Assembly (NCBI GenBank): GCA_022559845.1
Contig: JAHNEJ010003187.1
Coordinates: 163,402 to 227,401, forward strand
Origin: Amorphophallus konjac
Lineage: Eukaryota; Streptophyta; Magnoliopsida; Alismatales; Araceae
Length of the DNA stretch: 64,000 nucleotides
Reading direction: 5' to 3'
A program made the translations under genes and the position numbers. Of this stretch, positions 1 to 11,720 are shown piece after piece (position 1 is the stretch's first letter; the number at the start of each line of letters is the position of its first letter). The notes under the pieces are model-generated. The model saw only the letters and a list, made by a program, of their open reading frames with translations, did no database searches and had not been told where the DNA came from.

Positions 1-775
1 GGATTGGTGAGATGTCAAGGAATGGAGAGCATATGGTTTCATCCCACTACCATGACAGGAGAAGCTGGACGTAATGGGGATGTCACACAGGATTGAAGAG
101 TTGGAGATCTGATCAGTTATAGATCACATTTCATGTCGTAATTGATATGAAATCTAAGATGCTATTATTGTTCACAAGCTCAATTTCTGATTTGCAATGG
201 ATAGTACGTATATATTCTTACTCCTTGAAGTATTTTCTTAATTTACTCCTCACATCAAACCCTGCCGGTGGTATAGAAGATGTTACTTAACTAGATTGCA
301 AAACAAAGTAGCGTTTTCTCTTGCAATTTAAGTCCATAAAGAAAGAAGTACGTACGTACTCTACAAAAGATTGATGCCAAAGAAATTAAGAGGAGACATG
401 CGATTACTGAACCCTGAAAATTTACAAGCTACACGAATGCATGCTAATGATCACAGATAAGAGAAGACCAGAAGAAGTGATCAGCACAGATGAGGTCAGA
501 TGAGGGACCAGCTGGAATTGACCTCCTTTGGGAATGCAAGAGAAACCTGCATAGGCCAGGAACATGGCGTATACCCATTGCATTCATCTGTGCAGCACGT
601 ACCTCTCTGCCTTCTCCCTCCCTCCTAACCCTACCTCTCTCAGGAAACCTAGACCAGCAGTCAAAGGAAATGGGCAGGACACCACCCCGCCCCCATTGCT
701 TAGACAAAAAGAAACTGGACCTGATCATGCCCAGGGCATGCGTCTTCCTGCAGGCAGTGTACTGCCAGTTCGAGC
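1..775. other. 3' flank of the ERF gene, no other gene seen
   Basis: This AT-rich stretch lies downstream of the minus-strand ERF stop codon and must contain its 3' UTR and polyadenylation site. I see no convincing polyadenylation signal, RNA gene or coding exon. Short open frames overlapping 444-1014 are low-complexity or antisense to the ERF gene and show no domain. Confidence 0.5.
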
Positions 776-1795
776 TCAGAACATCGGGTAGCCCATGTCG
801 AACGCATCAGGCAGGGAGTAGTAAGCTGATGGGGAGTAGCTCCCTGCACCCTGCGGCAGGGAGTCGCAGGCATGGCCCTGGGTCAGGGCACAGCAGCTCG
901 CGTCCCCTCCCTCCGTGCTGCTGCCCCCGTGCATGGGCATATGATCGCATGCACCCGCGTCCCACAGAACCTGCTCGTCCGCCCACGCCCACGCGTTCTC
1001 CAAGCTCGTGCTAGCAGCGGGGGCGCTGTTAATGGCGTCCGCTGTGTACCCGCCTGCCATTGAGGAGGACGAGGAGACGCCGGACCCCTGGCATGGAGGG
1101 GACTGGTTCAGCGTCGGGTTCGGGGCGGAACGGAGGCAGCCGTCGGGGATTATGCTGCTGAGGTACCCGGAGTCGCGGTCTGCGCCGGAGAAGAGGAAGT
1201 TGTTGACGTCGTCGTCCTCCGCGGCTGCCGGCTCGAAGATCGCCCTGGAGCAGGTGGCGCAGTCTGCTTGGCAGATGAACTGGTGATCGTCGCCAGCGAG
1301 GAGCGGGTGGTGGCCCTGCCGAGCAGGTGGGCAGGACACAGCTGTCGATGGCGTCGCGGCCGGCTGTGGCGGCGGCGTGAGGGCTGTGGCGGCGGGGAAG
1401 GGGGCGAGTAGGGCGGCGGGGAAGGTGGTGGAGCCGGCGTAGACGAAGTTGGTCCTGGCCTGGGAGCCCTTCATGGCGATGGCGGCCCGGTCGTAAGCGA
1501 GGGCGGCCTCCTGGGCGGTGTCGAAGGTCCCTAGCCAGTGCCGCTCCTTCGTGGAGGGGTCCCTTATCTCCGCCGCGTACCGTCCCCACGGCCGCCTCCT
1601 GACGCCGAGGAACCTCCCGGGCTCCGCCGGCTTTCGCCTTCCCCTCTTCTCGCTGGAGGAGGAGCCCCCCGTCGTCGGCGACGGAGGCGACGGGGGAGTT
1701 GAATCCCGGGTCAGCAAGAAGCCTACGTGACATGGGTTGGTTCCCTCAGGTTTGGTCTCCCTGTTGTCCAAGGGGAAAGCTCTGGAGGTGGACAT
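776..1795 (-). CDS. PUCHI: AP2/ERF transcription factor, PUCHI / FRIZZY PANICLE / BD1 clade (ERF group VIII)
   Basis: This is a nuclear DNA-binding protein of 339 residues in one uninterrupted exon. A single AP2/ERF domain spans residues 61-119. It contains [20 protein letters not shown], the [19 protein letters not shown] helix and the ARTNFVY end; the Ala and Asp that mark ERF-type rather than DREB-type domains are present. The [18 protein letters not shown] lead-in and the SMKG/AMKG-type helix are typical of the PUCHI/FZP/BD1 group, which specifies spikelet or floral meristem identity and limits lateral root founder divisions. A Ser/Pro-rich N-terminus precedes the domain. The acidic C-terminus carries [11 protein letters not shown] and ends MGYPMF, a likely activation region. 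The frame is open for another 102 codons upstream, but that part is Pro/Ser/Leu-rich leader-like sequence containing GA repeats, so I chose the Met at 1795 (MSTS start). Orthology within the clade is inferred, not tested by a tree. Confidence 0.87.
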   Translation of the reverse strand: MSTSRAFPLDNRETKPEGTNPCHVGFLLTRDSTPPSPPSPTTGGSSSSEKRGRRKPAEPGRFLGVRRRPWGRYAAEIRDPSTKERHWLGTFDTAQEAALAYDRAAIAMKGSQARTNFVYAGSTTFPAALLAPFPAATALTPPPQPAATPSTAVSCPPARQGHHPLLAGDDHQFICQADCATCSRAIFEPAAAEDDDVNNFLFSGADRDSGYLSSIIPDGCLRSAPNPTLNQSPPCQGSGVSSSSSMAGGYTADAINSAPAASTSLENAWAWADEQVLWDAGACDHMPMHGGSSTEGGDASCCALTQGHACDSLPQGAGSYSPSAYYSLPDAFDMGYPMF

Positions 1796-2107
1796 GTGTG
1801 ACGGAGAGAGAGAGAGAGAGATCAGAATGGAGATGGAGGAAGAACTGGGAAACAATGCAGAGGCTGGCAGGTCAGGAGAGGGAGAGGGAGAGGGTTGGCA
1901 GGGAGTGGAGGTGGGGTGTGTGAGGGGGAAGAGGGAGAGGTGGTGCAAGGGGAATTTAAAAGGGTCCTGTCTAATTGAAGGGAGGGCCAGAGGGGACACT
2001 GGGGGATGGGATGGGGGATCGATGCAGTGGCAGTGATAACCATTACATGCATCCATCTTCTTTTTTAAAAATTTATCATCAAAATTAATTTTAGGATACA
2101 TATATAT
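1796..2107 (-). promoter_or_regulatory. Probable 5' leader and core promoter of the ERF gene
   Basis: Upstream of the chosen start codon the sense strand is CT-rich, a common feature of plant 5' leaders. It includes a (GA)n run at about 1803-1820 on the plus strand. A TATA-like stretch (TATATATA) lies at about 2099-2106. If used, it would put transcription start near 2070 and give a leader of roughly 275 bases. The transcript start is not proven. Confidence 0.35.
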
Positions 2108-2388
2108 AACCTTTAAAAATCCCCCCTCCTTTCAAGCCCTGGCTCAATATATATGATAATGAACTAATGAAGACAAAATGGTTTTGTCCATGCAACCTTA
2201 ATTAAAATCCTTTCCATTGGAAAGGTTGAGACTCATATATATCTTTGAAATCTTCCAATTAACTTCACTGCAGTCACACCTCCAACCTCAACTATCTTCA
2301 GCTATAGCTATAGATGATATATATGGTGTCTGCGGAACACTCTTCATCCGTGTTAATTAACAAGAATATGAATATTAATTTCACCAAC

Positions 2389-2429
<41 letters not shown>
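2389..2429. repeat. (AT)n(GT)n compound microsatellite
   Basis: An uninterrupted AT run is followed directly by about 14 GT units, ending at GCGCC. It is about 600 bases upstream of the ERF start codon and would be a polymorphic marker. Confidence 0.9.
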
Positions 2430-2432
<3 letters not shown>

Positions 2433-2934
2433 CGTTGTTTCATATAATTAATTAAAGGGGGCCGGGAAAGAAAGATCAACCAGCAAATGTCATGACCAGC
2501 TGGGAGATGGCACTCTGAGAAGTCCGTTTTCTAAGCTTCTTAATTAGGGGATCCCCAAGCGACTGCTTGTCAATAGATGTCATTAATGCTAGCAAGTTCT
2601 GTCCGTGGGTGAGCGTTCCAATCTTAATTGGTGGTGTTGTTGCTATTCCTTGTGATCGAGAGAGGAGAGCAAGGGAAAGCCCTCAATAGAAATGGAGGGA
2701 GTAGATATATATACAGGTAATGTGAGAGAAGGATATATAAGCACGATGTGGGATAATGTGAAAAATGGAATAAAGAATGCGAAGGCATTAATTAGCTGCA
2801 ATTAGGGTTCTAGGCACGTGTACTCAAACATTTGCACGCACCATGCACACACATGCAAGCACACTAGAAAGAGAGGGCGAGGTGTTGGAGCTTATAATTT
2901 CCCTACCTCCAAGTATAATTAGTACCCGTAGTGG

Positions 2935-3420
2935 TTAAAAGGGGGATCACAAATATCTCATATAAGAGGCCATCAAAAATGGACTTGTGCTCTTAACTCT
3001 TAAGAGAGAGAGAAAGAGAAAGACACTTCTATGTGAGAGCCCTTTTACCATCAAGAAAGGATAATACCTATAAAATCACTCTAAAAAATAGTGTCGAATA
3101 ATATTTCAAAAAAGACACCCAAATTAACACATCTACATAATGATGCTGTCTGTGAGAACCTCTGACCCATTAAACACAAGTTCACCGTTACTGCGGGGGC
3201 TAATGAAGTGGGGCTTAAAAAGGAGAACACAAAAAGATCCCATACCAAAGACACCAAAATGAGATTTTGCTTCTAAGAGCAAAGTTCGTGTGTTCTCCAA
3301 CGAGGGCTCTTGATGGGTTAGTGTAGTGGCTTAAAAAGGGGACTACAAAGATCTCATATGGAAGATAATAAAAATGGCCGCGTGCTCTTAAGACCAAGAT
3401 CTCGTGCCTTCTCCAACAAA
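2935..3420. repeat. Three imperfect direct repeats of about 85 bp
   Basis: Copies at about 2935-3010, 3215-3300 and 3332-3418 share the same order of words: TTAAAAAGGGGA, CACAAA-GATCTCATA, CAAAAATGG, TGCTCTTAAG, and CTCGTGCCTTCTCCAAC in the last two. The copies are well diverged. I cannot assign them to a named family. Confidence 0.6.
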
Positions 3421-4458
3421 AATAGACACATCAAATATGAAAGCGTATATCTACAATTTTGGAGATCTATGTGCAAGAAAAACAAATGTAAATGATTAAA
3501 AAATTGCATAAAAACTATTGTTAAACCAGAATTAGTAAGAAAATCATTCTTACAAATGTATTAACATACATATCACTACGTAAATCTAAATGTTACAAAA
3601 ATACTATATTTATTTACAAGTATCACTTCTTTTTATCAAAAACTTGTAAAAAAATCATACTAAAATGACATTTATGTATCATTTGAATTAACCTAGTGAT
3701 ATGACTGGAAATACATTTCTAGAAATATTATTTTTACAAATTTACCTCTAACAATAATTTTCTCCTTTAAAAAAACAACTCTATAGTCGACCTTGTTTCA
3801 AGCTTACCAGCTTCACAACTCCCCTACAAACTTTTAGCCCCCATCACATTTTTTTCCCCATTTTTCCCTTAAATTTTAGATGCCTTGTTGCAATATCGAC
3901 AGCTTCACTCTTGCAGTTGCTGCTACAACTCGAGTCTATCTAAAGCATGCGACATGGCTGGCATGCGAGCTACACTTGTATTGGGAATGCAACAAATTGA
4001 GAAAGATAACATAGGATTTTGGTGGGCCCCTGACAGAGAGACCGTGTATGAAAGCTGTCGAAAAGAAAGATGTCGTGTTTCCCGAAATGATCGGATCAGC
4101 GCACCAATTCATGTCCCACAATCCCCGGTTTAACATTCCATTAAGCAGCTGTATGCATCGTGATTCAATTAATTGCAGTTCTTGTGTTTTCAGTGTAAAA
4201 TCTTGCAAAGAGTTACATTAAATGGAAAAATCCCCTGATGCTATACCATAAATTCTGTGACCAAACTCTCTTACAAGACGTCTAATTAATTAACTGGAGA
4301 GAGAGCTGATTATTTTCTAAACAATGAAGAGGTGATGGTGCATAAAAAGTTATCCTTTAATTAAGGTGCTTTTGCTGAATATAATCAATCTACAAGTTGT
4401 TTTTCACAATTTTTTTAATTTAAGAATTTATATGAGTGTGTAAATAATTTTATGTGGA

Positions 4459-4614
4459 TCATCTAACGAGGTCGATAAACCAGCTGTCATGTTTAGGAAA
4501 CTCATGAATTCTGGAGAACTGAAAGCCTGTGGCCTCATTGCTAGCTCTCAAATTGCTAACCTGCTTGAACCCTTCCCTCAAGAAAACCTTCACACTGGCG
4601 CGCTTCCTTCTCAT
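4459..4614 (-). CDS. Possible small ORF, 51 residues, basic N-terminus
   Basis: Within AT-rich DNA, a GC-richer patch encodes a 51-residue peptide beginning MRRKRASVKVFLREGFKQV and ending in FIDLVR before TGA. It is 2.66 kb upstream of the ERF start codon on the same strand. The residue composition looks more protein-like than the surrounding frames (Arg/Lys-rich start, few homopolymers), but no known peptide family is recognised. It could equally be a conserved non-coding sequence or a stray exon. Confidence 0.2.
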   Translation of the reverse strand: MRRKRASVKVFLREGFKQVSNLRASNEATGFQFSRIHEFPKHDSWFIDLVR

Positions 4615-5179
4615 GGCACTCCCCGTGTCTTGCTCGCTCGCTCTTCTTAATTAATTTCTCAATAATATGATGTTCATGAACATGATAGAAAGTTTAGTTC
4701 TATATAATTTGTTTTAATCATGCATTTAATTAAGATACGTAAAAATTTCTGTATGATGTGTAGAACGATCTATTGTTAATTATCCAATAACATAGTCCTT
4801 TTTGTATCCAGTTTCAGTAGTTCTTAATAAAGAATAAAGACAAAAATACGACATCTAAAGAAAAAATGCAACCCTTTTACTTAACAACAAGAACAAAAAG
4901 AGGCCTATCACTAATTAATTAAGGCCCATTAATTAGGCCTTTTGCCTCCCTAATTGCTCCCCCATGGCTCTCGGAGAAATTTGAATTCATATATATATAT
5001 ATATATAAACTAACGAAAAAGGATTAGTGTGGGTCATCTTTCGTACGTAGGGACTCACATGTGCTTCCGCATTTTAAGCAAATTAAATATCTGCCAATTT
5101 GCCGAGGAGTTCTTTGTCTGCTTCATAGTTTTCAAAAGGGGCAGTTAGGACGGAAGAAGAAGGCCCCCACAGCCAAAAG

Positions 5180-5208
5180 ATTAATAATAATAATAATAAT
5201 AATAATTA
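5180..5208. repeat. (TAA)n microsatellite
   Basis: About nine consecutive TAA/ATA units, closed by a poly-A run. Confidence 0.85.
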
Positions 5209-7430
5209 AAAAAAACTTCCACTCTATCAAGACATTCTTTTCCATGTCACTGTCTCGCCACACGGGGGCCAAACCCAAGTATCAAGTGACCCTCACATGA
5301 GGAAGAACCCACGCGGGCCCCACATTCACCTGCATCGATATCCCCTCCTCAATTTGACCCGTGGCGAAGCCATGCATGCTGTGTTTTGTCACTAATTAAT
5401 CTGTCACTACAATTAGTGACTCATCAAATTAAACCTCGACCCCTAATTGGGCTACGATGCATGTTTAGGTTAATGCGAGTGCGCATGGGGACGGATGTTC
5501 CGAATGACAAAACTAAGTTAGGGTTAATTAGGGCACTGAAGTGAGATGTTGAAAAGATATGTATACACACAACACATATGGCCGGTGTTGCACGTATGTG
5601 CATGTTCGAAAAGGAACTAGAAAAGGCCGGGTAACCCTTTGATTAATTAACCGTGCTTTGAACACTCATGCGTATATATGGTGGGCAGACTTAATTAATT
5701 TGTTACCTTACCTACTAATTTAGAAGTGATAAGCATGATTCACTTGAAATCGGAAATGAGTGCTAGCTCCTAATTAAACTAATTTGAACACGCACTGGGG
5801 GGAGAGGGGGAGGTGGAATTAATTAATTGCAAAGTTTGGAGTCCTCCTGGCTTTTATGAATCAAACTGAATAGAATCAAACACGACTGTTGAACAACAAT
5901 GGCCATAATATATAAACTAGGATTTTACATTAATTAGATATTTATAGATGCCAATCCGAAGCTCAGTCCTTCAGTTTGAACTCACATAATATATTCTTAT
6001 CCTGCATTAAGTTGAGAGCGTTAATTAATGTAATAATAGAACTAATTTGATGAGCTGATCACTAATTACTCTTCAAAGGGAAAATAGAGAGAAACCTGCT
6101 GGCAACTTGCCGTCGTGGCCCTTCCTCCCAACTTTCACCTAGAAAAAATACATAGGCCTTGGGAATATCATAAGAGACATGACTTGTACCTCTGTTTCAA
6201 TTTCTTGCCTCAGCCAATTCGCAGGCTCCTCATTGCTCCACTACGTACTCACTAACGTGTAAAAGCATAGCCTACTTCGATATTTTATTGGCAAAAGGAA
6301 AGGGGAAAAGGGAGCCAGTGAATCATCTGAGGGCCGGGTGTGGAAAATTAATAATATACAAAGCATGCGTTTTATAATTCCCATCCCAACGAGCTGGTGT
6401 TTGTTGGTCTTGGAATCTATGACCCTTGACTTTCCCACTCAGGTTTTTAGAACTTTGATGCATATATGTGATGAGTAGCTTTTGGTGTTCTCTCTCCCCG
6501 GCCTCTAGCATAAAATTAAGGGGCCATTTTTCCTGCGCTTTAGATGTGTTTTGATGTGTGATCAGACAGCCTTCAATCTTCGATTAAACTATATATACAT
6601 ACTTAATTGGTATCCTCTCCGATCGAGGGCATGCACTAGAGAGAATTATACTGCACATCATACCAAACCCAGGTGATATGGAAGCATATCTATATATGTG
6701 CCATTAATCAATTATTCTGTTCAAGCTAATGTATGAATCCTTGATTATTGATATATATATATATATAGAAATTTTTTTAATTAATCCCCCATCATGAGTC
6801 TTGATGCATTCTAATTAATTATGAAGAGCCATGATCCAACGTACTTGAGATTTTTAATTAATTAGTTGTCTTGGAGATTTATGCATGAAATAGTGATCGA
6901 TCACTGTGCTGAATCAAGTGTGTAGGCCACCCATAATTGGTGTTAGCCAGTGGATGAGATATTCAAACGCAAATAAACAGTTGGAGGTTTGAACCAGTCA
7001 ATCCGCAGTGGCTTTTACTGAATTTTCAACTCGAAAATTTGCTAAAGCAAGCTGAACCAAACTCGTATGTTGGGCTAGGGATAAAAACTACTCATACATG
7101 GCAACCCCACCTGAGGGAGGGGAGGACCAGAACCCGCATCTTAAAAGGTGTGAGAGAGCTCATCTGCAAGGGTAAACACTCCAAACACTGTACGGGTGTA
7201 GTTGATGGGAGAGCCTTAAGAGTGGTACTTCTCCTTGCCATCACTAGCACCCTCCACTTGGAGCCATCTGGTCAGACTGGAATTGGAGGCACAGGCCCCC
7301 AAACACTTGCCTTTGTCCACACTAAAAGAGGTCACCCGGGATTTGGGGATGTCTTTACACTACTTTGACTTACAAGCTTGGAAATAGAAAGTGCTGCGTC
7401 CATATAGAAAGAGCGGAGACACACAGAAAT

Positions 7431-7467
7431 ATACACATACACACACAGAGAGAGAGAGAGAGAGAGT
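7431..7467. repeat. (CA)n(GA)n compound microsatellite
   Basis: An interrupted CACACA tract runs directly into about ten GA units. Confidence 0.85.
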
Positions 7468-9542
7468 TTATTTAGTGAATGCCAACCATCTATGCTTCTC
7501 TTTCTATATCATTATTATGGAATGTAAAGAAGTGAAGAACACAATGGCCAATAGGCCGTGGGCACGATTTAAAATGTGTGAGAGGCAATACCATTTTGAC
7601 TCCCCTTTCTCCACCCCGCAACAATAAACAAACGATGGGCATGCAATATAATTAAGCGAGATCACGTGTGACCAGATAACTTCAGAGTAGCTAGGTATGC
7701 GGGTAGCAATCTCGCAATGGATCTCACATGTCTGGTCTACGAGATCTTTGGCACCGTAGACTTTTGAAGCTCCTACAAGCTGCTACTGTCTGTTGGCTGT
7801 CAGTAGATGTGAGCATATCCAGGTCTGTACGTAGAAACTTCACCCCAAAACCCAGAGCTGTTGCGTTTTACAGGGCATATTGCTGGCGCCCGATGGATCG
7901 GAGGGGGTGTGAACGTGGCACCATCGATCAGAGAAAGGGCCAATTAATTTCATCATTATCCATACTTGATACTGATCAATTGTGTTTATCCTGTTGTAAA
8001 TGTGATCTTTACATATATCCCATCCGTGCATGGCGGAATGTCTCTATTTATGTGTTTTCTCTGGTTATTTACTCAACCTAATTAATTATGGGTTGAATTA
8101 CGGTTTAATCGTAATGTATGTCAATAAGATATATATATATATACTCAAAGGAAACTTCGCTAGCAATAAAGGGTACTATTTTTGACATCCATGATCCCAA
8201 GAAGTTATTCGAAGTGATCAAGTCACTAAATCTTTCTGTTAATCCTCTGCGACCAAACAAAAACATCCGAAAAATGAAGCCTACTTCAATCTTTCCGGTA
8301 ATTCTTCCGAATAAACAACAACCTCTTCGAAGAATGAGATGGCGTTTCTGCATAATACTCACTGTAGCGGATCTCAACTCCAGACGGTATGTTTATGAAT
8401 ATACGTAAAGCGGTCCTCTTTTTGGAAGGTATACTTAGGTTATATGCATGTACAGTTACATTTACAGGTTAAGAGTGCATTTTTTTTCGAATATATATAT
8501 ATATATAGATTATCTTTGAGCATCAGACATCACATGTAAATCTTGATTAACTTAATTAAGAAACTATTCATGGATAAGAACGAGGAGAGCAGTTCGCAAG
8601 GTTTCTCCGGCTCCAATGATTAGCAGGGGGGGGGAGTAAGAATCTGGCCGTACTTAACCATTAATTGAAGTTGTGAACAAGAAGAAAGAGGGGTGGTCTT
8701 CCTGTACACAGGGGACCCCGATTGCCCTAGGTCTTTAGGAAGGTCTAGATGTTTGTTTGTTTATAGAACAGCATGTCGCAGGACTGTTCCGTCTCATGTC
8801 CCGGGTTGTCGTCTTGGTTCGTAGCCCTGACAAACTGGCAAGATAGCATGAAAGGTAGAAGATTCACTGTACGCCTCTCAGAGAGAGGAAAGGGAGAGAG
8901 AGGCAGGGTTAATATATATATATAGGAACTCGATCTTTTTATTTACTTATTTTTATCTTGCTTCATGGGTTTGAATCTCAACTCATTAATCAAAACCAAG
9001 TTTGGGGGTGCCTGTCGCTGTTGGGGCGATCTCCCTCTACGAAAACCTCTATATATATACGTATGAAGATACGCCCAACCAATTAAAGCCCCCATCTTCT
9101 CACCTCCCCCTGCCACCCACAATTTCACCCTCGCCTCCTTCAACAATATCGATCTTCTAAGGCTCCATTAACTGTCACTACCCCTGCCCACCATGTATAG
9201 CGAACACTTAATTTATCCCTTTAAGTACTGGTGAGCACTAGATCTCACCGTCCGTCATGCGCGCAATATTTCTTGACATGCATGTGTGCATGCATGCAGG
9301 CGCACGAGTACACAAACCCAACACGTACGTACATATACATACACACGCATATACATAGATATACAAGGGCACCCCCAAAAAGAGAGGGAGGGACGGAGAG
9401 GTGCTTGGAATTGATGCCGAATGAGGAATATATAGGAAGAGGAGGAATAGGAAGAGGAGGAGGGGAAGCTCCTATATATATAGGGCAGAAAAGAAGCATC
9501 TCATTTGCCTCCTCAAGACTGACTTGGTCACCCCAACCCTTG

Positions 9543-9568
9543 CATATATATATATATATATATATATA
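9543..9568. repeat. (AT)n microsatellite
   Basis: About 13 AT units in an uninterrupted run. Confidence 0.9.
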
Positions 9569-10244
9569 AGTGATAAAGGGGGCTGGGGATACCAATTAAG
9601 CCTATCGAGTCTCTTCTCTACGCCTGGTCAGACAACGCCTGCAAGAAGCTAAGAAATTAAACATGAGATTTCACAGCTGGGCCATGCATAGTGGGAAATT
9701 ACAGAGCTGGGACGACTCCTCCCCAGATAATTAAGCTTTAACAAGTGTCGTTTCCCTCTTACTTTATCAAGATAGTAGTACACCACACCCACCTTCACCA
9801 TCCATTCTTAATTACGATCAGATGGTGCAGCATGCTGACCTTAAATTAATCTGATGCTCTTGAGGTTGGGAGCAATGAACCTAATTAAGATCGGCATTGG
9901 AGAGCACCAACCTAATTAAGGTGAGACTCACCACTAATTTGGCATGTAATTACCATGATGATCATAAATGAACATGCAAGTTTAGATGGCTCAACACAAA
10001 TCTGAGTGGGGCCGGCCCAACCCAAGCTCAAGATTAATTAGTCTATATAAAAGATTATTAGATTGCATCAATGTGCTTCATTTAGTTTTCGTCTATGAAT
10101 AAGTAGTTAGGTTACAACGTGCATGCTTGCTGAGACTTTCGCAGGTTAGAATTATATTTTTTAACTTTAGTTATCTTATTAAAATAGATAGATAGCTCTA
10201 TCTGTCCCTTTGACGACCGGGAAATGCTGACGGTGAGAAAGAGT

Positions 10245-10395
10245 AATTGTTGGATAGTTTAGTTGGTTCTTCACCTAGTGAGGAATCACGAGATCTCCGG
10301 TTTAAATCTTGCCTCCTTCGCTATTTGGAAGAGTGCAATGTCCTGAGTTTTTCGGGTCCAGTGTGAGTGACCAAGTAAAAAAAAAGTCATAAACT
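10245..10395 (+). repeat. SINE-like sequence with tRNA-type internal promoter boxes
   Basis: A box-A-like word (TTTAGTTGGTT, about 10257-10267) is followed about 35 bases later by a box-B-like word (GGTTTAAATCT, about 10300-10310). The unit ends in a poly-A run at about 10376-10386. This spacing and tail fit a plant tRNA-derived SINE. No target-site duplication was resolved, and the family is unknown. Confidence 0.4.
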
Positions 10396-10804
10396 AACTC
10401 AATCCCATCTAACCGAGTCAACCTAATCAAATGTACTTAAAGGCCTGGTTACATGAATAATGAGTTTGAGGCATTATTAAACGGGTTATTAGGGAGGGTT
10501 GCACTATGAGTTTGATTGAATTCATAGTCTTGTGCCATCCCTATGTCTTTATTTTACTGTAAAACATAAGCGTTCTTTTAAGTTTTAGGTTTCAACAAAA
10601 ACATTTACATTTAGAAAGTAGATATGGTAATTTTCGAACATGATTGTCAGATTACCCTCTTTATGCTATAATTTACAAGTTTATATGTGCCTCATAGTAT
10701 AATATTACAGTACTATATATCTTGACTATATATGAATGTACAGAAGTGATTAATGACTATGATTTCTCAATACTATGCTGATAAGATGTCCCCTGAAAAA
10801 AAGT

Positions 10805-10833
<29 letters not shown>
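10805..10833. repeat. (TC)n microsatellite
   Basis: About 14 uninterrupted TC units. Confidence 0.9.
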
Positions 10834-10835
<2 letters not shown>

Positions 10836-11220
10836 TACATAAATATAGTTTTGCTGCCATTACATATATTGATATAACCGACTCTATATCGTTTATATTG
10901 AGAAGAAAGAAATCAAGTGTGCACTACTTTGTCACAAGGCACCCTCATATATATATATATCACTTATCATGGGAGTAGAAATTGCATCCCCATGATCAAA
11001 GATTTCATATATGTACAACTCACGAAAGTAGTGCTAACCTAAATTTCTTGATCTCCAATAAGATCGGGATCAAGAAAAGTGTAAGAATGACCCTTCATGA
11101 AAGGGGGAGGGCACGGGCTAGATCTCAACCGAAGACGCCCACATCTATACATGAGTGTCTACGTAGGTATCTCCCAAATACGTCGAGAGGTTATTTAGAG
11201 TGTCCCTCCCCAGTTTAAAC

Positions 11221-11236
11221 CGCCCCCCCCCCCCCC
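11221..11236. repeat. Poly-C tract
   Basis: An uninterrupted run of about 14 C residues, immediately before the CpG-rich island. Confidence 0.9.
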
Positions 11237-11239
11237 AAC

Positions 11240-11720
11240 CTCATGCTTATCTCTGGCCACGCGTCACTTGACGGAAACGTCAAAGGGTACTAAAGTAATC
11301 TTATTTTTTAATTTAATGTGGAGAGGACATCCGATCGTGACTATTCCAATTCCTCCTCAAGATCGTGACAAAGATACCCTTCAAAAACAAAGGTGACGCG
11401 ACCCACCGAAGGGGACCATACGGGAGGCGGGGCTCACCGATCGTACGGTAAAGGAGTGGATGCGGGCAGCGAGTACGTGATCGTACGGCCAGAATTTAAG
11501 GCCCACGGTGGAGCCAAATCCACGGAAGAAAGGACGGCCAGAGATACGTGATGCAGTCGGGGAGTCCTTCGACAGAAGTACACGTGAAGTTGTGTCGGAG
11601 CGGCCTCTACGTTTGTCTTCGCTGTTTCACCTCGTACGTGGTCGGAGGGGTTCGAGCCCAACGAAAGCAAAAGAACCTCGTATCTCCGTATTTAAGACGT
11701 GGGAGTGCTCCGGTGTCTGT
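11240..11720. other. CpG-rich island in AT-rich intergenic DNA
   Basis: This stretch has much higher GC and CpG content than its neighbours. It has two copies of GATCGTACGG (about 11437 and 11479), further CGTACG/ACGTG words and a TATA-like TATTTAAG at about 11688 on the plus strand. The longest open frame through it (147 codons, plus strand) has no recognisable domain. It could be an orphan promoter or enhancer, or a relic of a GC-rich mobile element. Confidence 0.4.

Noticed and set aside
1796..2101. Extending the ERF protein to the upstream Met at 2101 (441 residues).
   Set aside because: The extra 102 residues are Pro/Ser/Leu low-complexity sequence from a CT-rich leader. The Met at 1795 gives a protein of family-typical length.
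7039..7368. A 109-codon plus-strand frame in the intergenic region.
   Set aside because: No recognisable motif, and base composition like the flanks.
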